A DNA stretch of 47,373 nt from DAOMNO01 sp035443885 (GTDB lineage: Bacteria > Planctomycetota > Phycisphaerae > Phycisphaerales > SM1A02): assembly GCA_035443885.1 (NCBI GenBank), contig DAOMNO010000021.1, positions 1 to 47,373 of the forward strand, given 5' to 3'. Position 1 is the stretch's first letter; the number at the start of each line of letters is the position of its first letter. A program made the translations under genes and the position numbers. The notes under the pieces were generated by a model, which was given only the letters and a program-made list of their open reading frames with translations, was not told the DNA's origin and searched no databases. Positions 8,007-15,401 of this stretch are shown one piece after another.

Positions 8007-9344
8007 ATGATGACCAAAGTCGTTTCGCTTTCCTTCATGCTGTGCGCATCAGTCGCGCATGCAGCCGTTGATGCTGGCCGCGTGGAACGAGTCGAGTTTG
8101 ACAACGGCATGAAGCTGATCGTGCATGAATCGCCTCGCAGTCATACGGTCGCCATCACGATTCTCTTCGGCGTGGGCGACATGCACGACCCGCCCGGCAA
8201 GTCCGGCCTTTCGCATCTCGTTGAGCATCTGCTGGTTACAGCCGCCGCGGGCGAGACGCCTGCACGGCGCGCCGAAGACCTGATGACGCATTATCACAAC
8301 GGGCACACTGCGCAAACAGCGTCGGATTTCACACTCATCGGTGCAATGATCCCTGCTGATCGCATCGAAGCTGAGTTGACCGACCTTGCCGCCCGCATCA
8401 GCAATCTGCAAATCACACAGACTGACCTGGATCGCGAAAAGCCTCGCGTGAACATGGAACTGACCAACATGTACAACGCGATGCCGAGCCTGGCTGCCAT
8501 GAGTATCGCACGCACGATGGCACATCCGGGGCCGGAAGGCTCGCGGCGCGGCGGCATCAAAGCCCAGGTCGAATCCATCACCCTCGAAGACGTTACGCAG
8601 TGGCATCGCGCGCATTACACCGCCTCAAACACTGTTGTGTGCATTGTCGGCAACGTCAATGCTGAACATGTGCGCGACGTGGCACAGCGCGTGCTCGCAC
8701 CACTCCCCACAGGCGAACGCATGCCACCCTTGCGCTCTCGCGCCAAGCCCGTCGTCGGCGCGGCGATTCATGTGATTGAAGTGGAACCTTTGCCGCACAC
8801 AATGGCCGCGCCAACAGCGAGCATCGCGTATGCCGTACCCCAGCCGGGCGAAGACGGCTACGCCGCGTACCTCGTACTTCTCGGTGCGATCGTTATGGAA
8901 GCGGAACAGCGCGGGTTGCTGCGAGGCATGACATTTCCGCCCCCGCTGTTCGTCGCGCCGCTCGATGATCCCACCACGCTGGCGGTGAGCCGAGTTATCG
9001 AAGGCGAACCACAGGACGCGATCGCCGCGCTTCGCGAGATGATCGCCAAAGCGATTGATCTTGACGAAGCCCGGCTGGCACGTGCGAAAGCCACCGCACA
9101 TACGCAGCTCGGCTACGTCGTCGGCTTGGCGGACCCGCCGCCTGCACTGCTCACGATGAACCCGTACATGGTCGCACTCGCGGAAGGCCGCCGAGCGATG
9201 ATCGGCCTTGATGTGCCCTCGCTTCGAGCGAGCTGGGACGCGCTGACGGCCGAAGATATCTCGCAATGGGGTCAACGCATCTTCGGCCCGGAACAAGGCG
9301 CGGCTGTCGCCGTTACGCTCAAACCGAATGCGGCTGCTGAGTGA
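8007..9344 (+). CDS. M16 family zinc peptidase (single active half)
   Basis: A 445-residue exported M16-type metallopeptidase. The signal peptide is MMTKVVSLSFMLCASVAHA. The inverted zinc motif HxxEH is present as GLSHLVEHLLV at about residues 70-74, and the third ligand is probably the Glu in RVNMELTNMY, about 80 residues later, which is the usual spacing. ASNTVVCIVGNV marks the end of the first M16 domain, followed by an M16_C-like domain. M16B enzymes often act as pairs of an active and an inactive subunit; no partner is adjacent. GAGGAGG about 8 bases upstream supports the ATG at 8007 or the next codon. The substrate is unknown. Confidence 0.88.
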   Translation: MMTKVVSLSFMLCASVAHAAVDAGRVERVEFDNGMKLIVHESPRSHTVAITILFGVGDMHDPPGKSGLSHLVEHLLVTAAAGETPARRAEDLMTHYHNGHTAQTASDFTLIGAMIPADRIEAELTDLAARISNLQITQTDLDREKPRVNMELTNMYNAMPSLAAMSIARTMAHPGPEGSRRGGIKAQVESITLEDVTQWHRAHYTASNTVVCIVGNVNAEHVRDVAQRVLAPLPTGERMPPLRSRAKPVVGAAIHVIEVEPLPHTMAAPTASIAYAVPQPGEDGYAAYLVLLGAIVMEAEQRGLLRGMTFPPPLFVAPLDDPTTLAVSRVIEGEPQDAIAALREMIAKAIDLDEARLARAKATAHTQLGYVVGLADPPPALLTMNPYMVALAEGRRAMIGLDVPSLRASWDALTAEDISQWGQRIFGPEQGAAVAVTLKPNAAAE

Positions 9345-9353
9345 GCAATCTGC

Positions 9354-9629
9354 TCATCGCCTGATCTCAAAACCGCTCAGTCCGCCCAGCGCGGCGCTCT
9401 CAACAACACGCGCATCGCGTAGGTTGCGATGCATGGCTTGCTTGATGGCCTGAACGAACGCATCCAGTTCCTTGCGTTCGCCTTCCGCCACGCACATGAC
9501 GGAGCCATCCGGCTCGTTGCGCACCCAGCCTGTGATGGCAAAACCACTCGCGAGATGGGCCGTGGTCGCCCGAAAGCCGACGCCCTGCACGCGACCGGTG
9601 AACGTCATGGTGTACCGCACCAGAGTCAT
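9354..9629 (-). CDS. acyP: Acylphosphatase
   Basis: A 91-residue enzyme that hydrolyses the carboxyl-phosphate bond of acyl phosphates. The catalytic Arg lies in GRVQGVGFRATTAHLA (about residue 20) and the catalytic Asn in GWVRNEPDGSV (about residue 38). The protein ends in the usual strand, GGLSGFEIRR. Length is typical. It is the last gene of the long reverse block, 52 bases after yebC, with its own TACACT box 6 bases before the ATG. Confidence 0.94.
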   Translation of the reverse strand: MTLVRYTMTFTGRVQGVGFRATTAHLASGFAITGWVRNEPDGSVMCVAEGERKELDAFVQAIKQAMHRNLRDARVVESAALGGLSGFEIRR

Positions 9630-9635
9630 GCGAAA

Positions 9636-9641
9636 AGTGTA
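9636..9641 (-). promoter_or_regulatory. TANNNT box (TACACT) before acyP
   Basis: On the reverse strand TACACT lies 6 bases before the acyP ATG. The same hexamer precedes the glycosyltransferase and MBL-fold genes at 6-8 bases. No Shine-Dalgarno sequence is visible. Confidence 0.4.
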
Positions 9642-9681
9642 TCCGGCGCGTACCGCAGGCTGTCAACGAGCCACGATTGCA

Positions 9682-10428
9682 TTACCCCAGCTTCTCAAGC
9701 ACCTCGTCTGCGATGTCTGCGTTGTGATACACCTTCTGCACGTCGTCATGCTCTTCCAGCACGTCGATCAGGCGCAGCACCTTGGCTGCGGTGTCTTCAT
9801 CGCACGGCACAGAGTTGGCCGGGATCATGGTGATTTCTGCGGAATCCGGCTCCACCCCCGCTGCGATAATCGCCTCCTTCACCGTGAGAAAATTCGCCGG
9901 CTCAGTGGTAACTTCCCACGCGCCGCCAGCGCTGACGACATCATCTGCACCAGCTTCAAGCGCGAGTTCCATCAACGCATCTTCGCTGATTTTGGACGAC
10001 TCAACGACGATGACGCCCTTGGATGAGAAACCGAACGCAACCGCACCGGGCTTGCCGAGGTTTCCACCGTGCTTTTCAAACATTTTGCGCATCTCCGGCG
10101 CGGTGCGCGTCACTTTGTCTGTCAGGCAGTCCACGATGATCGCCACACCGCCGGGACCGTAACCCTCATAGCGAATTTCTTCATACGTTTCCGCGCCGAG
10201 TTCGCCAGAGCCTTTCTTGATCGCCTTCTCAATCGTGTCCTTCGGCATGTTGACGGCTTTGGCTTCGTCAATGGCGTAGCGCAGCGTGAGGTTTGTCGCC
10301 GGGTCGCCGCCGCCTGCCTTTGCCGCCACGATGATCGCGCGGCTGCATTTGCTCCATGCCCTGCCCTTCACGGCGTCCTGCCGCGCTTTCCGATGCTTGA
10401 TGTTGGCCCATTTACTGTGCCCGGCCAT
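9682..10428 (-). CDS. yebC: YebC/PmpR family protein (translation factor)
   Basis: A 248-residue YebC-family protein. It starts with the invariant MAGHSKWANIKHRKARQDA. PGGVAIIVDCLTDKVTRTAPEMRKMF and the GGNLGKPGAVAFGF motif are intact. Members were first described as transcription regulators; recent work implicates the family in translating difficult peptide stretches. The ATG at 10428 is certain from the conserved N-terminus; AGGA lies 8 bases upstream. It sits 94 bases after the TPR lipoprotein gene in the same direction. Confidence 0.95.
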   Translation of the reverse strand: MAGHSKWANIKHRKARQDAVKGRAWSKCSRAIIVAAKAGGGDPATNLTLRYAIDEAKAVNMPKDTIEKAIKKGSGELGAETYEEIRYEGYGPGGVAIIVDCLTDKVTRTAPEMRKMFEKHGGNLGKPGAVAFGFSSKGVIVVESSKISEDALMELALEAGADDVVSAGGAWEVTTEPANFLTVKEAIIAAGVEPDSAEITMIPANSVPCDEDTAAKVLRLIDVLEEHDDVQKVYHNADIADEVLEKLG

Positions 10429-10522
10429 AGTGAGAATCCTGATTGCTGAAAGTGTGAGATGAGAACGGGAATCGCCTGGGTCGGCGGCTGTGTACGAGTG
10501 AGTTAAGTTGGTCGTTCGGGGG

Positions 10523-13500
10523 TCAGCCGCCACCGCGCAGTTCTTCAAACGTCGCTGCGACATCCGGAGGCTCGCCTCGCTCCACAGCATTGAGCTTGCG
10601 CTGAATCTGCTCAAGCGATTTGCCGTAGTCGCGATCATACATGGCCTGCGGATCCTGAACGACCAGCCCCCAGCCGCGCGTTTGCAGCAGCTCGTAGTTG
10701 CGGATGACCTGCTGCCGATGCTCCGGCGCTGCAAGAGAGGCTGCCGCCTGTCGCCACGCGCTCACCGCGCCGTCAGCATCACCCGTGCGCCACAAGACAT
10801 CGCCCAGATGATCCAGCACTTCCGCGCTCGGCTCGCCTTCATTCTTCTCAATCGCGCGGCGGATCAGCGTGAGCGCGCCTTCCTGACTCTCCTGATCCTC
10901 AAATCGGCCCTGCCGATAGCGCAACCAGCCGACGGTATCAAGAATGCTTGCCTCATCAGGAGCGAGTTCCAAGGCGCGCTCGGCCCAGCGAGCGGCTTCA
11001 GGATCGTCCCGCCCTGCGTCAATCAATGCGTACGAAAGATTGTTCTTCGCCATCGCGTTCGTTGGGTCGGTTGCGACCACTTCGCGAAGGATGCGTTCAG
11101 AACCGCGCGTTCGACCGAGCAGCGAATACACTTGACTTGCCTGAAACAATGTCGCCTCGCGCGTCGCGGGGCCATCCATGCCGAAAAGTTGCGGCAGACG
11201 ACCACGCGCCGCCAGTGCGTCGATCAACCGGATGGTGTCTTCGGCGGCCTCGTCGCCCCATGCGGCATCCGTCGCGAGTGTGATCGTAACGATGAAGTTG
11301 ATGGCATCCTGTTCAAGTGGAGCTGCGGCACTCAGCCGTGCGCGAAGCGTTCTTGCTGCGGCGCGAGGCTGGCCAGCGTTCACCAGCGCCTGCGCGAGAT
11401 CGCGCCATACCACGCTGGCCTCAATCGACGCGCCGGTAGCATTACGGCCTTCCGCTGCGGCTCGCTGAGCGAGCGCGTCCATCGCATCGCCCCACTCGTT
11501 CAGCCTTGCCATGGAGAGTATGCCGAGCGCGTAAATCTGAAGTGGCACGCCACCCGCAGGCGCGGGGCGACGCTGCGTCACTTCCTGCACAAGGGCGACG
11601 GTAATGTGATCGAGGTCTGCGGATTCCTTCTCCATGCGGCCAAGCACTGCGACCGCTGTGATGAGATGCTCGAACGACGCATCTGTCGTGTGATCGGCGA
11701 CCCACTTCAGGTGCGTCGCAGCGCGATCTTCGTTCCGCACGCCGGCGTAGAGCGCGGCAAGTTCGACTTCCCGACGCACCGCGACCGGCCTTGCGAGCAG
11801 TCGTCGCTCGCCGAGCGGGAACGCTTCATCCATTCGCCCCATCGCTCGATAGGCCGATTCCAGCAATCGGACGGCCGCGACATCATCGGCATCCTGCTGC
11901 ATTGCTGTGCGCAGCGAGTGAATCGCTTCCTCGCCGCGATTCTGCATGACCATGAGCGTAATCCACTGCTCGCGCAATGCGGGGTCACCCGGACGAATCT
12001 GCAGTCGCTCGCCAATCCACTGCAGCGCAGCATCCACACGATCGCTCCGCACCCATGCGTTGACCGCCAGCGCGAGCGCACGGGAATCATTCGGATCGCT
12101 GTCATACAGATTCAGCAGCCGATCCAGAGCCTGCGCATGGCGCCCCTGTGCGATTGCTTCTTCCGCAGCCATTCGAGCGTACAGCCGACTTTCAGAATCC
12201 GACTCATAGAGCCGCTGCGCAACCGCGCGGAAACTCTGCTGATCGGAAAGAATCCCGCCGGGGCCGTGAAGCGTCAACAGCAGTTCATGCGCAGCTTCGC
12301 GCGTCGGGTCCATGTCAATGACCTGCGACGCAGCATCAACCGCTTCATTCGCCCATTGACGACGCGATGCAACCTGTTCCTGCGCAGCCGCATAGGCCGC
12401 GTAGGCGAATGCTAGTTCCAGCATCGCGCGAATTGATTGCTCGCTGCTTGATCCGCGCGACGCACGATCGGCTGCTGTTTCAGCGGCTTCGACTGCGCGT
12501 TCCACCTGATTCAACATCCGATGCGCTTTCGCGCGTGTGGCCCATGTGATGGTGTCATCAAACACCGATGCCCGCTGCACGGCGTCCGTGAGCAGCCCTG
12601 GCTCTTCAAGTATCGCGGCCATTTCGATGCGCATCCACGCGAGACTGCGGTCGTCGGACCAGCGACGACCGGCATCTTCGATCACATGCCACGCTTCACC
12701 CTGCCCGCCCATGATCGCAAGCACACGCGCTTCAAGCACGGCGCGGCTGGGCGAAGGCGCCGCGCTGCGAATGACAGAGAGCAGGCGGCCCGGACTGTTG
12801 ACCGAGAACACAAGCCTCCCCGCGTAGTCTGCCGCAAGATCAGGATGATCCGCAATCAGCGCGATGGCCAGTTCGACCGCAAGACGAAGATCACGCTGCC
12901 CGACCCACGAAAGCAACTGCGAAACAGCATGAAGGTCGCGCGGATTACGTGCGACAAACTCACGAAGCAGCGGCACAGCGCGATCCGCAGGCAGCAGTGC
13001 AGCCGCAGCGCGGGCGAGGTCCGCCTGATCCGCAGCAGCATGATGCATCGCCAGAACTGCTTCGATCAGCACTTCGCGATCTGCTGCATGATCTGCCACA
13101 TACGAACACAACCGAATGTCTCGATCGCTCACGCGCGGCGCGCTCGACTCAAGCGCGTTCAGCAACGCGAGCTGGGCGCCGAATGCCTTGCCGAGCTGCA
13201 ACTGAGCATAAATGACACGAGGGTGAATCGCTGCGGGGTCTGCGGACGGGTACGACGCAGCAGCCGCATACGCCTCCATCGCCTGTCGATACTCGCCGAG
13301 GCGGCAGTGCGCATCACCGATGCTTCGCCACGTCTCAGATTGCTGGCGAAGCACCGAAGTCAACCGCGCCTGGTACGACGTATAACCGAGCAGTTCCGGA
13401 TCAACGCCGACCGTCGCAGCAGCCGCTTCAATTGATGCGCGGTCATACCCAAGCTCGCGCAGCGAAGCGCTGAGCGTGAACGCCGCAAGCACGTTGGCTG

Positions 13501-14254
13501 CAAGGTCGTGTGTGAATCCTGAGCCGCCATGCTTCGCGGCCCACTCCCGAAGAAACGGCGCGCCGAGCAGCATCACGGCGGCCTCATGCTCACGGCGCGT
13601 AGCGGCGATCAATCCAAGCGAGAATCTCGCTTCCATGTTTGAGGGTTCAACCGTGAGGATTGAAGCGTATAAATCCGCAGCGCGCGTGAAATTGCCCAGC
13701 GCGTGCAGGCTCCTCGCGAGTTCACGCCGCACAGAAATACTTGATGGATCAAGGTCAAGCGCACGTTGCAGTTCGTTCGCAGCCACCAGATGACGATCAG
13801 CCAGCGCGGCTTCACGACCCTTGATGTAATGGCGCAGCGCAGCAGTCATCGCTGGCTCATCATCAGGCGGAGACGCTGGCGGACGCGGAACGTCTTTCAG
13901 CAGATCATCCAGACTGTGCGCCTTGACGAACACCGCCACGGCTTCCCCCAGCGACGCGAACGCCGCCATGTCATTTCTCGCACGGAGCGACAACGCCGTA
14001 GGGTCCACACCCGGCGGCAGCGCAACCACCCCGGCAGGAACCGAGCGAGATGCCGCAGTCTCTCGAGCCGCCAACTCAGCGAGATTCTCATGCGGTGTCC
14101 GCGTCGGGTCGATCGCATACGCAGGAACTGGCGCAAGCGAAGGCGTCTCTTTCGCGGGCGGCGCAGCACAGCCGGCAACAAGCAACGAGGCCGTCACGAG
14201 CGCGAGCGGCAGTAGTCCCCGTTGAAGCAGCCGATCTCGCACACCGTGTGTCAC
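10523..14254 (-). CDS. Very large TPR-repeat lipoprotein
   Basis: A 1243-residue protein. The signal peptide (LLPLALVTASLLVAGC) ends in a lipobox, so the Cys near residue 30 is probably lipidated and the protein anchored in the envelope. The rest is almost entirely tetratricopeptide-like helical repeats, clearest at LQRALDLDPSS through NMEARFSLGLIAA (residues ~150-220), NLYDSDPNDSRALALAVNAW, and again near the C-terminus (VVATDPTNAMAKNNLSYALI, ALELAPDEASILDTVGWLRY). TPR proteins act as scaffolds; the partner is unknown. The start is a GTG at 14254 whose last two bases begin the stop codon of the upstream gene (GTGA overlap), which shows translational coupling. The longer frame to 14440 lies inside the upstream gene and is not used. 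Confidence 0.85.
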   Translation of the reverse strand: MTHGVRDRLLQRGLLPLALVTASLLVAGCAAPPAKETPSLAPVPAYAIDPTRTPHENLAELAARETAASRSVPAGVVALPPGVDPTALSLRARNDMAAFASLGEAVAVFVKAHSLDDLLKDVPRPPASPPDDEPAMTAALRHYIKGREAALADRHLVAANELQRALDLDPSSISVRRELARSLHALGNFTRAADLYASILTVEPSNMEARFSLGLIAATRREHEAAVMLLGAPFLREWAAKHGGSGFTHDLAANVLAAFTLSASLRELGYDRASIEAAAATVGVDPELLGYTSYQARLTSVLRQQSETWRSIGDAHCRLGEYRQAMEAYAAAASYPSADPAAIHPRVIYAQLQLGKAFGAQLALLNALESSAPRVSDRDIRLCSYVADHAADREVLIEAVLAMHHAAADQADLARAAAALLPADRAVPLLREFVARNPRDLHAVSQLLSWVGQRDLRLAVELAIALIADHPDLAADYAGRLVFSVNSPGRLLSVIRSAAPSPSRAVLEARVLAIMGGQGEAWHVIEDAGRRWSDDRSLAWMRIEMAAILEEPGLLTDAVQRASVFDDTITWATRAKAHRMLNQVERAVEAAETAADRASRGSSSEQSIRAMLELAFAYAAYAAAQEQVASRRQWANEAVDAASQVIDMDPTREAAHELLLTLHGPGGILSDQQSFRAVAQRLYESDSESRLYARMAAEEAIAQGRHAQALDRLLNLYDSDPNDSRALALAVNAWVRSDRVDAALQWIGERLQIRPGDPALREQWITLMVMQNRGEEAIHSLRTAMQQDADDVAAVRLLESAYRAMGRMDEAFPLGERRLLARPVAVRREVELAALYAGVRNEDRAATHLKWVADHTTDASFEHLITAVAVLGRMEKESADLDHITVALVQEVTQRRPAPAGGVPLQIYALGILSMARLNEWGDAMDALAQRAAAEGRNATGASIEASVVWRDLAQALVNAGQPRAAARTLRARLSAAAPLEQDAINFIVTITLATDAAWGDEAAEDTIRLIDALAARGRLPQLFGMDGPATREATLFQASQVYSLLGRTRGSERILREVVATDPTNAMAKNNLSYALIDAGRDDPEAARWAERALELAPDEASILDTVGWLRYRQGRFEDQESQEGALTLIRRAIEKNEGEPSAEVLDHLGDVLWRTGDADGAVSAWRQAAASLAAPEHRQQVIRNYELLQTRGWGLVVQDPQAMYDRDYGKSLEQIQRKLNAVERGEPPDVAATFEELRGGG

Positions 14255-14964
14255 GCGCGGCTCGTCTTTCTGGTGGTCTTCTTCTTGGAAGTCGTCTTGC
14301 GCGCCGTCGTACCGGACGACGTCTTCTTGGTCGTGCGCGGCTTCTTGGCCTTGCTCATCTTGCCGCCGGAATCGACCCACGACTGGAGCGCGTAGTACGC
14401 CTCGCGGCCTTCGCTTGCCTTGATGTGCCGATCCAGCCACGATGAAAGTTCGTGATTCTCCGCAGAAGAATCCGCAGCGTCGATCTCAATGAGCATCGTG
14501 CGAAGCTGGTCATCAACGGGAATGGCGTGGGCATCAAAGCTGAGCAGCGCGACGCGAGCCGCGACATACGGCACCATGCCTTCAAGAGAATCGAGATACT
14601 TACGCACCTCGCGCTTACCCAGTGAGGCAAGCCGCTCCAGCGTTACCGCATGCTCGCGGGAGTACACATCGCGAAGCACAGCTCGAAGCCGCTGCGCACG
14701 ATCGAGCGCACGCGGAAAACGGGGACCGATCAGATCGACCACTTCCTGCGCCAGGCACACGCGCAGATCGTTGAAATCCACAACACCTGCGCGAATGCTC
14801 TTGTACGCGCTCAGAGCCTTATCGGTGGTCGTCTCCCACATGAGAAACGACATGACGAGGACTGCAATCGGGTCGTCCGTATCGGGCAACTCCGGCGCGG
14901 GAACGGTTCCCTGTTGCTTGAGCAGGCTGTTCAACTGTTTAGCGCACTTGGCGGCATTCTTCAC
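14251..14964 (-). CDS. HhH-GPD-like protein with basic tail
   Basis: About 237 residues. The centre resembles the endonuclease III superfamily: LASLGKREVRKYLDSLEGMV, then PYVAARVALLSFDAHAIPVDDQL, equivalent to the helix-hairpin-helix and the following VDTHV-type segment with its catalytic Asp (IPVDDQL). The Lys used by bifunctional glycosylases in the hairpin is not present (GMVPYVAA), and no Fe-S Cys cluster is visible. The last 35 residues are Lys/Thr/Ser-rich (KAKKPRTTKKTSS and on), probably for non-specific nucleic-acid binding. GTG at 14964 is chosen because AAGGAA lies 8 bases upstream and it follows the rbfA stop; an ATG at 15012 would overlap rbfA by 35 bases. Repair activity is a guess; a structural role is also possible. 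Confidence 0.6.
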   Translation of the reverse strand: MKNAAKCAKQLNSLLKQQGTVPAPELPDTDDPIAVLVMSFLMWETTTDKALSAYKSIRAGVVDFNDLRVCLAQEVVDLIGPRFPRALDRAQRLRAVLRDVYSREHAVTLERLASLGKREVRKYLDSLEGMVPYVAARVALLSFDAHAIPVDDQLRTMLIEIDAADSSAENHELSSWLDRHIKASEGREAYYALQSWVDSGGKMSKAKKPRTTKKTSSGTTARKTTSKKKTTRKTSRA

Positions 14965-14977
14965 TGCGAGTGTTCCT

Positions 14978-15352
14978 TCAATCCTGATTCGGCGTTTGCT
15001 CTTCGGCATCAACCGGCGGCGCAGCCTTGTTGATGGCGGCGTGAAGCTCCGCCTGCTTTTTCAATGATTCATCCAGCCGGAAGCGAAAGTTCGGCACGCG
15101 CCGCATCTGCACCGTTCGCGCCACCTGCGAGCGAATGTGGCTCGCCGCGTGATGCAGACCTTTCAGCGTGAGCGGGCCATGCTCTGCGGGCAGCACAGAA
15201 ACAGCGATGGACGCCTCTGCGTAATCGTCGCTGATCTTGATCTCCGTTACGGAAATCAGCCCTCGCACACGCGGATCATTCAAGCCGCGCGAAAGAATCT
15301 CCTGAATGGAGCGGCGCAGGACGGAGACGACTTGTTCAGGCTGAACGGACAT
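14978..15352 (-). CDS. rbfA: Ribosome-binding factor A
   Basis: A 124-residue KH-type protein that binds the 30S subunit and helps mature the 5' end of 16S rRNA. The N-terminus (VVSVLRRSIQEILSRGLNDP) and RGLISVTEIKISDDYAEASIAV are typical; the C-terminal RRVPNFRFRLDESL matches the family motif (PxLxFxxDxS). The acidic tail (PPVDAEEQTPNQD) is short. It lies 49 bases after infB, the usual order. The next gene, a HhH-GPD-like protein, stands where truB often is. Confidence 0.92.
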   Translation of the reverse strand: MSVQPEQVVSVLRRSIQEILSRGLNDPRVRGLISVTEIKISDDYAEASIAVSVLPAEHGPLTLKGLHHAASHIRSQVARTVQMRRVPNFRFRLDESLKKQAELHAAINKAAPPVDAEEQTPNQD

Positions 15353-15401
15353 TCGAGAAACGGGTGATCCTTCGCTTCATACCGCGCGGGCATTGTCGCG
15401 A

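Noticed and set aside
10508..12415. A 635-codon forward ORF opposite the TPR lipoprotein
   Set aside because: Arg/Cys/His-rich shadow of a GC-rich real gene; no domain and no ribosome binding site.
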